Shown: positions 45,027 to 55,337, counted from the first letter of the stretch. The stretch is 64,000 bases of DNA from Chordibacter sp038110535 (GCA_038110535.1 JAYNJW010000001.1:1-64000); one strand, 5' to 3'. Program-made: numbers and translations. The notes: a model not told the origin generated them from the sequence alone.

Positions 45027-48000
45027 TCAGGCATCAAACCCAAGGTTGGGTCGTAACCATTTGACTGCCTGTTCAAAATCCCATCCTTTACGCTTGGCAT
45101 AATCATCGACCTGATCCCTGCCCAGGCTTCCAACATTAAAGTAGCGGGATTCGGGATGCGAAAAATAAAGTCCGGAAACGGAGCAACCGGGATTCATCGC
45201 CCGGGACTCAGTCAGTTCAAGACCAATTGTATTTTTCACATCGAGGAGTTCCCAGATTAAATCCTTCTCTGTATGATCGGGCTGGCAGGGGTATCCGGCA
45301 GCTGGGCGGATCCCCCGGTATTTTTCGGCGATGTAATCCTCGTTGGTCAGCCCCTCGGATTGACCAAATCCCCACAAGTCACGAATTTTTTTGTGGGCAT
45401 ATTCCGCGGTGGCCTCGGCAAAGCGGTCCCCCAGTGATTTGACCAGAATAGATGTGTAGTCATCGTTTTCCGTTTTGTATTTCTCGGCCAGTTCGTCCAC
45501 TTCTTTGCCCGCATTGACTGCAAAGGCACCAAGAAAGTCCAGTCTGCCGGATTCTTTGGGGGCGATGTAGTCGGAGAGACAGAACTGTGCCTGGTTAGGG
45601 ATGGCCTGTTGGCGTCGTACAAAGCAAAATTTTCCAATCTTCTCTTGTTTGGAGAGGTCCGAAAATAATTCCACATCATCACCAATTGCATGTGCGGGCC
45701 ATAATCCCACCACTGCCTTACAGATAAAGAGTTCTTGCTCAATGATTTCACTAAGAAGTTCTTGTGCCTGATCAAAAAGTTTTTTCGCTTCTTCTCCGGT
45801 GTTTTTCCTTTCGAAAATTTGAGGGTAAGTTCCTCTTAACTCCCATGCCCAAAAGAAGGGAGACCAGTCAAAATACTCTAGAACAGTTTCTAGGGATGGA
45901 GTAAATAAGTGAGAACCAAGATTTTCTGGAATAGGTTCGGCGATTTCCTGAGTTTTCCAATCTATCGAGGGGGCTTTTTGCCGGGCTTCCTCGATAGGAA
46001 GGAGGGGTCTTTCCCCCTGGGCTTCGTGCTGTAAACGAATGCGTGCCTGGTCCGATTTTAGGTTGGATATATAGTCCTTAGATTTTTCCGGATGGAGGAC
46101 ATCATTGCAAACATTGACTACCAAAGAGGCGTCGGCCACCTGAATGACCGGTTGCTCGTAATGGGGGGCAATTTTGATCGCGGTATGGGCACGACTGGTG
46201 GTGGCACCCCCAATTAAAAGAGGAATGGTTAGGCCCAGTCTTTGCATCTCCTTGGCGTTGTGGATCATTTCGTCAAGGGAAGGGGTGATTAAACCACTCA
46301 GCCCAAGCACATCTGCTTTGTGTTCCGCGACTGCGTCGAGGATCTTGTCACAGGATACCATCACTCCTAGATCGATGACTTGCCAGTTATTGCAGGCAAG
46401 AACTACCCCGACGATATTTTTGCCAATGTCATGAACATCACCTTTGACCGTGGCAATGACCATGGTTCCGCGTTTGCCGGATCCTGATTCGTCTTTCTCC
46501 TCCTCCATGAAAGGTTCGAGGTAGGCTACTGCTTTCTTCATCACTCTGGCACTTTTGACCACCTGAGGAAGAAACATCTTGCCATCCCCAAATAGGTCGC
46601 CCACTACTTTCATCCCATCCATCAGGGGTCCTTCAATTACCTCTAAGGGACGGCCAAGTAACTGCCTAGCTTCCTCGGCATCTTCTTCTGCATAATCACC
46701 AATTCCTTTTACCAGGGAATAACTTAGGCGTTCCGCGACCGGTTTCTCACGCCAAGACAGATCCGGACCATCCGATTTCCGGTTCTCATTCTGATCCTTG
46801 ATCTTCTCAGCATGAACCAGCAGTTCTTCACCGGCATTGCTAGACTGATTGAGTACGACCGCTTCCACGCGCTTGCGAAGCTCCGGATCAATCTCATCGT
46901 AAACGGCAAGCATACCTGCATTGACAATCCCCATATCCAACCCAGCTTGGCAACCATGGTAAAGAAAGCAGGCATGCATTGCCTCGCGGACTAGGTTATT
47001 ACCCCGGAATGAGAATGACACATTGCTTATGCCCCCGCTGGTGCGGGCATGCGGGCATCGTTTTTTGATTTCACGGACCGCATCGATGAAGTCCAGACCA
47101 TAGGCATTATGCTCGTCCATTCCCGTAGCCAGTGTGAGCACATTCGGATCAAAGATAATATCCCACGCAGGAAAATGCACTTCCTCCACCAAGATTTTGT
47201 AGGCCCTTTCACAGATTCGGACCTTGTCATCGAAAGTGGCTGCTTGTCCTTTCTCATCAAAAGCCATCACCACCACAGCAGCACCATACCGCATGGCTAG
47301 GCTGGCATGTTTTTTAAAGGTTTCTTCACCCTCCTTTAAACTGATGGAGTTGATGATACATTTTCCCTGGATCACTTTGAGTCCGGCCTCAATGACCGAC
47401 CATTTTGAACTGTCGATCATGATGGGTACCCTTGAAATATCCGGTTCTGACACAACCAGGTTTAGAAATTTGGTCATGCATTCCTCCCCATCGAGAAGGG
47501 CGGCATCGAAATTTACATCGATGATATTGGCTCCGTTTTCGACCTGTTGCTTGGCCACTTTTAGTGCCGCATCATAATCCCCATCCTCGATCAATTTTCG
47601 AAATCTGGGAGAACCGGTCACATTGGTGCGTTCTCCCACCATGATTAAAGATTTGGATTCTCCTTTCATTTCGAATGGCTCTAGACCGCTTAATCTCATT
47701 GCCGGGTCAACTTCCGAAACTTCTCTGGGAGCAGCTTCCGATAATTTCTTGGCTATGGCATGAATATGATCCGGAGTGGTGCCACAGCACCCACCAGCCA
47801 TATTTAAAAGTCCTTCCTCCGCAAAGGTAAAAAGAGCACCGGCGGTATCGGCAGGCTTTTCGTCATAACCGGTGGGTGCCAGCGGATTAGGCAATCCTGC
47901 GTTGGGATAGCAATGCACAAAACAATCCGCATGCTGGGAAAGTGCTTGCAGATAGGGACGCATGGCATCGGCACCCAATGCACAGTTCAATCCTACTCCT

Positions 48001-48740
48001 AAGGGTTTTGCATGGGCGATTGAATTCCAGCACGCCTCAGTGGTTTGGCCGGATAGAGTTCGTCCGGATGCGTCTGTAATGGTAATGGAGAGAATCACTG
48101 GTAACCGCATGCCAGAGGAGTCAAAAAAGTTTTCTAGGGCGAAAATAGCGGCCTTAAGGTTGAGGGTGTCAAAAGTGGTTTCGGGCATAAGGATGTCCAC
48201 ACCGCCCTGCACCAGTGCTGCAATCTGAGCGTAGTAGGCATCAACCAATTGATCAAAGGTTACATTTCGCTTGGAGGGGTCATTTACATCAGGGGACAGG
48301 GATGCGGTCCGGTTGGTCGGCCCTATGGCACCGGCTACAAATCTTGGGCGGGAGGGATCCATTGCCATTGCCTCATCTGCGGCTTCTCTTGCCAGTTTGG
48401 CCGATGCCACATTTAAGTCGTGGACTACCTCTTCGAGATGATAATCCGCCATGGCAATGCTCGTGGCACTGAAAGTATTGGTCTCGACCAAGTCACTGCC
48501 TGCAGCAAAGTAGGACTGATGGATTTTTTTGATCACATCTGGCCGGGTAAGACTCAGCAAATCGTTGTTTCCCTTGAGTTCGCCCTCGTGTTTTTTAAAT
48601 AAATCGCCACGAAAATCCTCTTCCTCCAGCTTTTCCTGCTGAATCATGGTACCCATGGCACCATCAAGGATTAATATCCGGTTATTTAAAATATTGAGGA
48701 TATCATTTTCATTTGGACGAATTTTGGAGAAATTCTTCAT
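45027..48740 (-). CDS. metH: Cobalamin-dependent methionine synthase
   Basis: The 1237-residue enzyme has all four modules. The homocysteine domain has ILDGAMGTMIQQ and the zinc Cys pair in MAGGCCGTTPDHI. The pterin domain follows, with MVGERTNVTGSPRF. The B12 domain has the cobalt-ligand loop GDVHDIGKNIVGVVLACNN. The activation domain has YRGIRPAAGYPCQPDHTEK and GLYFSHPESRYFNVGS. It makes methionine from homocysteine and methyltetrahydrofolate, so cobalamin is needed. No riboswitch is evident in the short region upstream. Confidence 0.97.
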   Translation of the reverse strand: MKNFSKIRPNENDILNILNNRILILDGAMGTMIQQEKLEEEDFRGDLFKKHEGELKGNNDLLSLTRPDVIKKIHQSYFAAGSDLVETNTFSATSIAMADYHLEEVVHDLNVASAKLAREAADEAMAMDPSRPRFVAGAIGPTNRTASLSPDVNDPSKRNVTFDQLVDAYYAQIAALVQGGVDILMPETTFDTLNLKAAIFALENFFDSSGMRLPVILSITITDASGRTLSGQTTEACWNSIAHAKPLGVGLNCALGADAMRPYLQALSQHADCFVHCYPNAGLPNPLAPTGYDEKPADTAGALFTFAEEGLLNMAGGCCGTTPDHIHAIAKKLSEAAPREVSEVDPAMRLSGLEPFEMKGESKSLIMVGERTNVTGSPRFRKLIEDGDYDAALKVAKQQVENGANIIDVNFDAALLDGEECMTKFLNLVVSEPDISRVPIMIDSSKWSVIEAGLKVIQGKCIINSISLKEGEETFKKHASLAMRYGAAVVVMAFDEKGQAATFDDKVRICERAYKILVEEVHFPAWDIIFDPNVLTLATGMDEHNAYGLDFIDAVREIKKRCPHARTSGGISNVSFSFRGNNLVREAMHACFLYHGCQAGLDMGIVNAGMLAVYDEIDPELRKRVEAVVLNQSSNAGEELLVHAEKIKDQNENRKSDGPDLSWREKPVAERLSYSLVKGIGDYAEEDAEEARQLLGRPLEVIEGPLMDGMKVVGDLFGDGKMFLPQVVKSARVMKKAVAYLEPFMEEEKDESGSGKRGTMVIATVKGDVHDIGKNIVGVVLACNNWQVIDLGVMVSCDKILDAVAEHKADVLGLSGLITPSLDEMIHNAKEMQRLGLTIPLLIGGATTSRAHTAIKIAPHYEQPVIQVADASLVVNVCNDVLHPEKSKDYISNLKSDQARIRLQHEAQGERPLLPIEEARQKAPSIDWKTQEIAEPIPENLGSHLFTPSLETVLEYFDWSPFFWAWELRGTYPQIFERKNTGEEAKKLFDQAQELLSEIIEQELFICKAVVGLWPAHAIGDDVELFSDLSKQEKIGKFCFVRRQQAIPNQAQFCLSDYIAPKESGRLDFLGAFAVNAGKEVDELAEKYKTENDDYTSILVKSLGDRFAEATAEYAHKKIRDLWGFGQSEGLTNEDYIAEKYRGIRPAAGYPCQPDHTEKDLIWELLDVKNTIGLELTESRAMNPGCSVSGLYFSHPESRYFNVGSLGRDQVDDYAKRKGWDFEQAVKWLRPNLGFDA

Positions 48741-48871
48741 AAACGTATCATCATATCATGATGCGTTGATGTGTTTTGCCAAACAAAATCCGTGCCATGG
48801 GTCATTGTTTAGTAATGTGAAATGGTTTTGCCAAAGTCAAAAAAATGGTTCATGGTTACTCTTTTTGGTTT

Positions 48872-48949
48872 CGGGATGTAGCGTAGTCTGGTTAGCGCGC
48901 CTGCTTTGGGAGCAGGAGGCCGTGAGTTCGAATCTCACCATCCCGACCA
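48872..48949 (+). tRNA. tRNA-Pro (anticodon TGG)
   Basis: CGGGATG (48872-48878) pairs with CATCCCG (48939-48945). The anticodon loop TTTGGGA between CCTGC and GCAGG reads CCA codons. The T-loop is GTTCGAATC and a genomic CCA follows discriminator A. It lies between metH (divergent) and speA. Confidence 0.97.
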
Positions 48950-48993
48950 TTTCATGTTTACCCCCCAGAAATCTCCAGGCTAACCAATTTTTT

Positions 48994-50880
48994 ATGGAAC
49001 AAGATATTTATGGTATCTCCCGATGGGGTGACGATTTGGTTGGGGTTCTCGAAAACGGGAATGTCGCGTTAAATGATCCATTGTCGCCACAGAGTAAACC
49101 TGTCGATCTGGCGGAAGTTATTCTCAAGCTGGAACAGCGTGGCATTCAGACGCCTGTGTTACTGAGAGTATCCAACTTTTTGGAACACCGCATCAAAGCG
49201 ATCAATGAAAGCTTCAGGGATGCAATTCAACAAGTTGATTACAAGGGTGATTATCGGGGAGTTTTTCCAATCAAGGTTAACCAGCAGGCACATGTGGTTG
49301 AACGTGTTTCCGAATACGGAGAAGCTTTTCATTTTGGTCTCGAGGTGGGATCCAAAGCGGAGCTATTGATTGCTTTGGCTCAGAATGTCAACCCGGAGGC
49401 TTTGATCATTTGTAATGGATACAAAGATTCTGAATTTATCCGCCTTGCCTTACTTTCTTCCAGGCTCGGCATGCAAACAATCATTGTAATGGAGAGTGTG
49501 AGGGAATTGAAATTGATCCTTGAAGTTTCCCGCGAGCTTGGCATTTCCCCCACCCTTGGAGTGCGGGTAAAACTGGTCAATATGGTAAGCGGTAACTGGG
49601 CTGCAACCAGCGGGGATCGCTCTTCTTTTGGATTATCTATTGCCCAAGTGGTGGAAGTGGTTGAAACCCTGCGGAAGGAAAGCCTGCTCGATTCTCTGGT
49701 GCTACAGCACTCCCACTTAGGCAGTCAGGTTCCCAATATGATCGAAATCCGTAAATTTGCCCAAGAAGCAAGCAGGCTGTTTATCGAGATAGGTAAACTC
49801 GGAGCCAATTTAAAGTACCTTGATCTGGGTGGCGGTCTGGGTGTGGATTACACGGGAGAAAATTCATCCAGCCCGAATTCGATCAATTATTCTTTGGATG
49901 AATATTGTTACAGCCTAGTGGAAACGGTGGGCTTTGAAATGAACGATGCGGGAGTGGAGCATCCCTGCATTGTTACGGAGAGCGGGCGGGCCTGTGTGGC
50001 TCAGTCATCCATGCTCCTTTTCAGCGTTTTGGAGAGCACCAGTTATGAAAGTGATAGCGTTGTTGCACCTGAGGAGGGAGATCATCCTCTGCTTCGTTCC
50101 TTACTGGAAATATCAGATAGTTTAAATTCGGAAACTTTATTGGAATCCCTCAACGATGCGACCTATTATCGGGATGAATTGAGGGCTCTTTTTCGCAGGG
50201 GCAGGCTTTCCCTCCCCATGCTTGCCCGGGCAGAACGTGCACATCAACGGATACTTGGGCAAATCCGGAAGTTAATGGATTCATTGAATGACACGGAATG
50301 GAGCGAGGAATTGAACCTGCGGGTACAAGGAATGGCCGATATTTATCACTGTAATTTTTCTCTTTTCCAGAGCCTGCCTGATGTTTGGGCAATTGATCAG
50401 TTGCATCCGATTATTCCTTTAACCCGCCTGCATGAGAAGCCGGACCGTAATGCAGTACTGTGTGATGTTACTTGTGACAGTGATGGCCGGATTGATCGTT
50501 TCGTGGTTGCAGATGGCGTTTCCGATTGTCTTCCACTGCATAGCCTGCGGGAAGATGAGGAATATTATTTGGGTGCCTTTTTTGTTGGTGCTTATCAGGA
50601 AACCCTCGGTGATTTGCACAACCTTTTTGGTGATACAAATGTGGTGACTATCCGCTTGAAAGAAGATGGTGAATTTGAACTTCTTGACGAAGTGGAGGGA
50701 GACACCGTCTCTGAGGTTTTAAGCTATGTGGAATATGACCCCAAGAGATTGTTGGAGAAATTCAAAGCCCGGGCAGAACGAGCGGTGAAGGAGCACGGGG
50801 CCACCCTTGGAGAATTGAAAGAATTAGTGTCCACATATCGTGAAAGTCTAAGAGGGTACACTTATTACGAATCTGATTAA
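48994..50880 (+). CDS. speA: Biosynthetic arginine decarboxylase
   Basis: This PLP enzyme of about 628 residues converts arginine to agmatine. The PLP lysine lies in YRGVFPIKVNQQ; GLEVGSKAELLIAL, LGGGLGVDYTG and the catalytic Cys region AVLCDVTCDSDGRIDRF are conserved. The start is ATG 48994 (MEQDIYGISRWGDD); the open frame reaching back through the tRNA is not coding. It is the first gene of the spermidine operon, with 12 bases to the next start. Confidence 0.95.
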   Translation: MEQDIYGISRWGDDLVGVLENGNVALNDPLSPQSKPVDLAEVILKLEQRGIQTPVLLRVSNFLEHRIKAINESFRDAIQQVDYKGDYRGVFPIKVNQQAHVVERVSEYGEAFHFGLEVGSKAELLIALAQNVNPEALIICNGYKDSEFIRLALLSSRLGMQTIIVMESVRELKLILEVSRELGISPTLGVRVKLVNMVSGNWAATSGDRSSFGLSIAQVVEVVETLRKESLLDSLVLQHSHLGSQVPNMIEIRKFAQEASRLFIEIGKLGANLKYLDLGGGLGVDYTGENSSSPNSINYSLDEYCYSLVETVGFEMNDAGVEHPCIVTESGRACVAQSSMLLFSVLESTSYESDSVVAPEEGDHPLLRSLLEISDSLNSETLLESLNDATYYRDELRALFRRGRLSLPMLARAERAHQRILGQIRKLMDSLNDTEWSEELNLRVQGMADIYHCNFSLFQSLPDVWAIDQLHPIIPLTRLHEKPDRNAVLCDVTCDSDGRIDRFVVADGVSDCLPLHSLREDEEYYLGAFFVGAYQETLGDLHNLFGDTNVVTIRLKEDGEFELLDEVEGDTVSEVLSYVEYDPKRLLEKFKARAERAVKEHGATLGELKELVSTYRESLRGYTYYESD

Positions 50881-50892
50881 GAAAGGAAAAAT

Positions 50893-52098
50893 ATGTCAAA
50901 AGTATTGGTTATTGGAGCCGGCGGGGTCGGCTCAGTTGCAGTTCATAAAATGGCACAGTTACCTGAGGTTTTTTCCTCCATTGCACTGGCTAGCCGGAGA
51001 ATATCTTCCTGTGATAAAATTGCCCATTCGGTAGAGGAACGATTGGGAGTTAAAATTGAGACTGCAGAAGTGGATGCGGATGAAGTTGGACAAACTGTCC
51101 GCTTGCTCGAACGGGTTAAGCCTGACCTTTTGGTGAACCTTGCTTTGCCTTATCAGGATCTTCCCTTGATGGACGCATGTTTGGAAGCAGGGGTATCTTA
51201 TCTGGATACCGCAAATTATGAGCCCAAGGATGAGGCCAAGTTTGAGTATCGCTGGCAATGGGAATACCAAGAGAGATTTGAAAAGGCGGGTCTCATGGCA
51301 CTGCTGGGATCGGGGTTTGACCCTGGAGTGACCAATGTGTTCACCGCTTGGCTGGCCAAGCATCATTTTGACCACATGGATACCCTCGATATTCTAGACT
51401 GTAATGGCGGTGATCATGGTCATCCATTTGCCACTAATTTTAATCCAGAGATCAATATCCGCGAAGTAACTGCTCCCGCCAGGCACTGGGAAAAGGGAGA
51501 ATGGGTAGAGACACCAGCTCTGTCTTTCAAGCAGACCTTCGATTTTCCGAAGGTGGGGGATAGAAATATGTATTTGATGTATCATGAGGAGCTAGAGTCC
51601 TTAGTGAAACATTTTCCTGATCTTCAACGAGCACGCTTTTGGATGACCTTTGGAGATGCCTATTTGAAACATTTAGAGGTCCTGCAAAATGTGGGGATGA
51701 CCTCGATTGAGCCGATTGTTTATCAGGGGCAGGAAATTATTCCGTTGCAATTTCTCAAGGCCGTTCTGCCAGACCCTGGTGGGCTGGGCGAACGCACCAA
51801 GGGAAGAACATGCATAGGAAATATAGTGACCGGAATAAAGGATGGCAGCCAGGTTACCAAGTATTTGTTCAATGTCTGTGACCATGAAGCATGCTTTCGT
51901 GAAGTAGGAAGTCAGGCAGTGAGCTACACAACTGGAGTACCGGCAATGATTGGAGCGGCCCTGATGGTCCAAAAAATTTGGCAGGGCAGGGGGGTTTACA
52001 ATATGGAACAGCTCGATCCCGATCCATTTATGAATATGCTCAACAAACATGGACTACCCTGGGAGGTTTGTGAGCTTGATCATCCACTAAGTTTCTAA
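50893..52098 (+). CDS. Carboxynorspermidine / carboxyspermidine dehydrogenase (saccharopine dehydrogenase family)
   Basis: The 401-residue reductase has VLVIGAGGVGSVAVHKMAQ as its NADPH site. DGSQVTKYLFNVCDHEACF and the C-terminal LMVQKIWQGRGVYNMEQLDP fit the carboxynorspermidine synthase group. It joins putrescine or diaminopropane with aspartate semialdehyde to give carboxyspermidine or carboxynorspermidine. With SpeA and SpeB encoded beside it, putrescine is the likely substrate here, so spermidine is the likely end product. The stop shares one base with the nspC start. Confidence 0.9.
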   Translation: MSKVLVIGAGGVGSVAVHKMAQLPEVFSSIALASRRISSCDKIAHSVEERLGVKIETAEVDADEVGQTVRLLERVKPDLLVNLALPYQDLPLMDACLEAGVSYLDTANYEPKDEAKFEYRWQWEYQERFEKAGLMALLGSGFDPGVTNVFTAWLAKHHFDHMDTLDILDCNGGDHGHPFATNFNPEINIREVTAPARHWEKGEWVETPALSFKQTFDFPKVGDRNMYLMYHEELESLVKHFPDLQRARFWMTFGDAYLKHLEVLQNVGMTSIEPIVYQGQEIIPLQFLKAVLPDPGGLGERTKGRTCIGNIVTGIKDGSQVTKYLFNVCDHEACFREVGSQAVSYTTGVPAMIGAALMVQKIWQGRGVYNMEQLDPDPFMNMLNKHGLPWEVCELDHPLSF

Positions 52099-53276
52099 TG
52101 CTTCCCACTCAAAGTGGAGGACCAGGTTCCTTCGCCCAGTTTGATTTAAGCCGGGTGCCTTCTCCCTGCTATGTGGTGGATGAGGCAAAAATTCGTTCGA
52201 ATCTTCAAATCCTGCGGGATATTGGGGATCGTTCTGGTGCTCGGGTGCTTCTTGCCCTCAAAGCTTTTTCGATGTGGTCAACATCCGAATTAATCAAGGA
52301 ATATCTGGACGGTTGCTGTGCCTCCGGGTTGTGGGAAGCTAAATTGGCCAGAGAGAAAAAGTTTGCACCCCAAATCGATTCCAAGGTTCTTTCCACTTTC
52401 TCGCCCGCCTATCGATCGGAGGAGTTGGAGGGGATATGTTCGCTTTCCGATCATGTGGTGTTCAATCATCCAGATGCATATGGGATTGATCAGGCAAAAA
52501 AAACAGGAGTCTCCGTCGGTTTGCGCATTAATCCGGAACTTTCGCTGGGTCTTGACCCCAAATATGATCCATGTGCAGAGGGCTCTAGACTGGGTTATCC
52601 GATCAGTCAATTATGTGCAGAGAAATTATCCGGATTTGATGGGCTTCACTTTCATACACTTTGTGAACAGAATTTCTCCCCCCTTTTGCAAACATGGAAA
52701 AAAGTAGAGCAAGAGCTCGGAGAGATTCTTGATCAATGCAAATGGATAAACCTAGGTGGTGGACATCATTGTACCCGCAATGATTATGACCGTGAAGGAC
52801 TGGTAAGTTTACTTTCCGAAATTTCTCAAAAATATCAAATTCAAGTCTTCATTGAACCCGGAGAAGCGGTTGCGTTGGATGCGGGCATCCTAGTCGGAAA
52901 AGTCCTAGATTTGATGCAATCCCAAAACAAGGCTCATGCCCTGCTTGATCTGAGTGCTACTTGCCATGCTCCGGATGTGATTGAGGCTCCTTACCGCCCC
53001 GCTCTACTGGGTGAAGTGGAGGGAGGTGGATACCCATATATCTTGGGTGGTTCTAGTTGCTTGACTGCAGATCATTTTGGCATGTACACCATGGACAAAC
53101 CCTTGCAGCGCGGTGACAGGTTGGCTTTTTTGGATCAGGCCCATTATACCATGGTAAAAACCAACACTTTTAATGGGGTACCTTTACCATCCCTAGCCTT
53201 GTGGAATTCGCAAACAGATCAATTGTCGGTAATCAAAGAGTTTGATTATGAGGAATTTGTAAATCGATTGTCATGA
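52098..53276 (+). CDS. nspC: Carboxynorspermidine / carboxyspermidine decarboxylase
   Basis: This 392-residue fold-III PLP decarboxylase contains PCYVVDEAKIRSNLQIL, the PLP lysine in LLALKAFSMWST, the glycine loop KWINLGGGHHCT and the dimer-supplied LSATCHAPDVIEAPYRP. It removes CO2 from carboxyspermidine to give spermidine. Start TAATG overlap with the dehydrogenase and ATGA overlap with speB show strong translational coupling. Confidence 0.92.
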   Translation: MLPTQSGGPGSFAQFDLSRVPSPCYVVDEAKIRSNLQILRDIGDRSGARVLLALKAFSMWSTSELIKEYLDGCCASGLWEAKLAREKKFAPQIDSKVLSTFSPAYRSEELEGICSLSDHVVFNHPDAYGIDQAKKTGVSVGLRINPELSLGLDPKYDPCAEGSRLGYPISQLCAEKLSGFDGLHFHTLCEQNFSPLLQTWKKVEQELGEILDQCKWINLGGGHHCTRNDYDREGLVSLLSEISQKYQIQVFIEPGEAVALDAGILVGKVLDLMQSQNKAHALLDLSATCHAPDVIEAPYRPALLGEVEGGGYPYILGGSSCLTADHFGMYTMDKPLQRGDRLAFLDQAHYTMVKTNTFNGVPLPSLALWNSQTDQLSVIKEFDYEEFVNRLS

Positions 53277-54121
53277 GCGAAGAAAATATTCAATTTTTGG
53301 GGTCTGAGCTGAAAGATACGGAAAACCAGCGTGGGGTCTCCAGGTTCCAAATTCTCCCCTGTCCCCTCGAAAAAACCGTAACTTATGGATCGGGAACATC
53401 AGCGGGACCCGCAGCCATCATTCGGGCAAGCCAAGAACTGGAACGATCCCCAATTTGCCAGCAGGGAATCTTTACCCAGAAACCTATCGATTGCTCGGTG
53501 ACTCACCAAGAATGCTTGCAGGAACTATACACAAGGGCAAAGGGTATAGTGAGGAAAAACCACTTTCCCATTACTCTGGGTGGGGAACATTCACTAACCT
53601 GGGCTACCGTAAGAGGGATTTCCGATGCAATCGGCGAAAAAATAGGAATTGTTCAAGTCGATGCTCATGCGGATCTTCGGTATGCCTACGGAGGCAACCA
53701 ACACTCTCACGCGAGTGTGATGAATCTACTGGTCAAAGATGGTCACAAAATCGCATCCTTGGGGGTGCGGGCAATTTGCGAGGAGGAAAAACGAGTCCGT
53801 CTGGAAAAGGGTATCTTTTTTGTGGATGCAGAACAATTGGTTCGTTCGAATATAAGTTCGGTCGAACTCCCTGCAGATTTCCCCCAACTTGTGTATATAA
53901 GCTTCGATCTGGATGGATTGGATCCTGCGGTTATGCCCGCTGTAGGAACTCCGGTGCCGGGAGGATTGAGTTATTATCAGGCAATTGATTTGATTGAATC
54001 CGTGCTAAAAGGTCGTAATTGTGTGGGTTTGGATGTGGTTGAGCTTGCTCCAGTAGAATATGAAATAATTTCTCCTTTCACCGCTGCTTCTTTGGTTCAA
54101 AAACTTTTGGAGCTTGTTTGA
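53273..54121 (+). CDS. speB: Agmatinase
   Basis: The 282-residue ureohydrolase converts agmatine to putrescine and urea. The dinuclear manganese ligands are in TLGGEHSLTW, QVDAHADLR and ISFDLDGLDPAVMPAVGTPV. The gene order speA-dehydrogenase-nspC-speB provides all steps from arginine (plus aspartate semialdehyde) to spermidine without S-adenosylmethionine decarboxylase. Confidence 0.93.
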   Translation: MSEENIQFLGSELKDTENQRGVSRFQILPCPLEKTVTYGSGTSAGPAAIIRASQELERSPICQQGIFTQKPIDCSVTHQECLQELYTRAKGIVRKNHFPITLGGEHSLTWATVRGISDAIGEKIGIVQVDAHADLRYAYGGNQHSHASVMNLLVKDGHKIASLGVRAICEEEKRVRLEKGIFFVDAEQLVRSNISSVELPADFPQLVYISFDLDGLDPAVMPAVGTPVPGGLSYYQAIDLIESVLKGRNCVGLDVVELAPVEYEIISPFTAASLVQKLLELV

Positions 54122-54131
54122 GCTTAGTTCG

Positions 54132-54632
54132 ATGAAAACGGTGGAGGATATGATCAATCATTTTTCAATGATTCCACATCCTGAGGGTGGATGGTTCAGG
54201 CGGAGTTATCAGTCGCATGATCAGATCGACTCACCCAATGGTGCTCGCCCGCTCATGACCTCGATTTTTTATCTTCTCGAAAAAGAGGGGATTTCCCGAT
54301 TACACCTATTGGACGCTGATGAGACCTGGTATTTCCATGGGGGAAGTCCTCTGCAATTGCATCTTTTCCATGAGACCCGATATGAGGCATGTAAGCTCGG
54401 CAATCCGATCCAGGACAAAGATGCACATCCACAATATACAATACCAGCAGGCACGATTTTTGGAGCTATTTCCACCCCGTGTTTAAATGAAGCGTTTTCT
54501 TTTGTTAGTTGTTCGGTCAGTCCCGGCTTTATTCAGACCGCTTTTTCCTGGCCCAATATCCCGGACTTGAAAAGAAAGTTTAAAAATTATTCTCATTCAA
54601 TTGAAAAACTAAGTATTTCTGTGAAATCTTAG
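54132..54632 (+). CDS. Cupin domain protein, DUF985 family
   Basis: This protein of about 166 residues, read from ATG 54132 (an in-frame TTG at 54114 overlaps speB), has HPEGGWFRRSYQS near the start, LHLLDADETWYFHGGSPLQL in the cupin core, and YTIPAGTIFGAIS. These are the marks of cupin_5 (DUF985). Function is unknown; related proteins bind sugars or nucleotides. It lies directly after the polyamine operon and may be co-transcribed with it. Confidence 0.82.
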   Translation: MKTVEDMINHFSMIPHPEGGWFRRSYQSHDQIDSPNGARPLMTSIFYLLEKEGISRLHLLDADETWYFHGGSPLQLHLFHETRYEACKLGNPIQDKDAHPQYTIPAGTIFGAISTPCLNEAFSFVSCSVSPGFIQTAFSWPNIPDLKRKFKNYSHSIEKLSISVKS

Positions 54633-54639
54633 CATAAGT

Positions 54640-55212
54640 ATGCAAAAAATCTTTTCATGGGGAGCAGGGAAAATACTTGAAGTTGAGATTCCCCGCTGGC
54701 GGGAATGGGTACCAGAACTGATTAATGAATTTTTAGAGCATCAGGGTACCGCTGAAAAATCTCACAAAATTAAAGGAAGATGGGAAAATATCTATCTTGC
54801 CATCAACCATGTGCCTACTGCACGAATCCCGATCCGGTTTGCGAGGGATATCGCACAAGAAATTTTAAACATTTCCAGTATTATTTTGTTTGAACCCTTG
54901 CCCGATTCATCCACCCCCTATCCACCCTTTTGGTTTAACCATGCAAAGACTGGCGAATCGACCGGGCTGCATGACCATGCTCATCAATCCAAGATTTCAG
55001 GAGTGGTTTACTTGTCCTGCTCAAGCAATGCTGGCAACCTCTATTTTCATAAAGATGGAGAGGTGGATTTAGAAATTATGCCAAGTGTGGGTAAGCTCGT
55101 GCTTTTTGAACCATGGATGCGTCATGGCGTGAGAGAAAATCGGTCGCTTGAAAATCGATTATCTTTGGCCTTTAATCTGTTTCCTTTCCCCTTGCCCGTC
55201 ACAAATTTGTGA
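54640..55212 (+). CDS. Putative 2-oxoglutarate/Fe(II)-dependent oxygenase-like protein
   Basis: This 190-residue protein has a double-stranded beta-helix pattern like TIGR02466 proteins: STGLHDHAHQSKISGVVYL, GNLYFHKDGE, LVLFEPWMRHGVRENRS and NRLSLAFNLFPF. The first His cluster, the later RHGV His and the terminal Arg fit metal and 2-oxoglutarate binding. The substrate is unknown. It begins seven bases after the cupin gene. Confidence 0.7.
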   Translation: MQKIFSWGAGKILEVEIPRWREWVPELINEFLEHQGTAEKSHKIKGRWENIYLAINHVPTARIPIRFARDIAQEILNISSIILFEPLPDSSTPYPPFWFNHAKTGESTGLHDHAHQSKISGVVYLSCSSNAGNLYFHKDGEVDLEIMPSVGKLVLFEPWMRHGVRENRSLENRLSLAFNLFPFPLPVTNL

Positions 55213-55337
55213 TTTTCCAGATAATTTATTACGAAGTTTTCGATTGTAGTTTATTTTTTTGAGATTTTCGTTGTACATTGTGCCAACAAAGCTCATAAAA
55301 TCATTCGTTTTTTACTTATCTACCTACCCTCTACCAC

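Noticed and set aside
48741..48871. Possible cobalamin or SAM riboswitch upstream of metH
   Set aside because: The interval to the tRNA is only about 130 bases and no B12-box or SAM aptamer core was recognised.
48646..48993. Upstream extension of speA giving a 744-residue frame
   Set aside because: It passes through the tRNA-Pro gene and overlaps the metH start; SpeA homology begins at the ATG at 48994.
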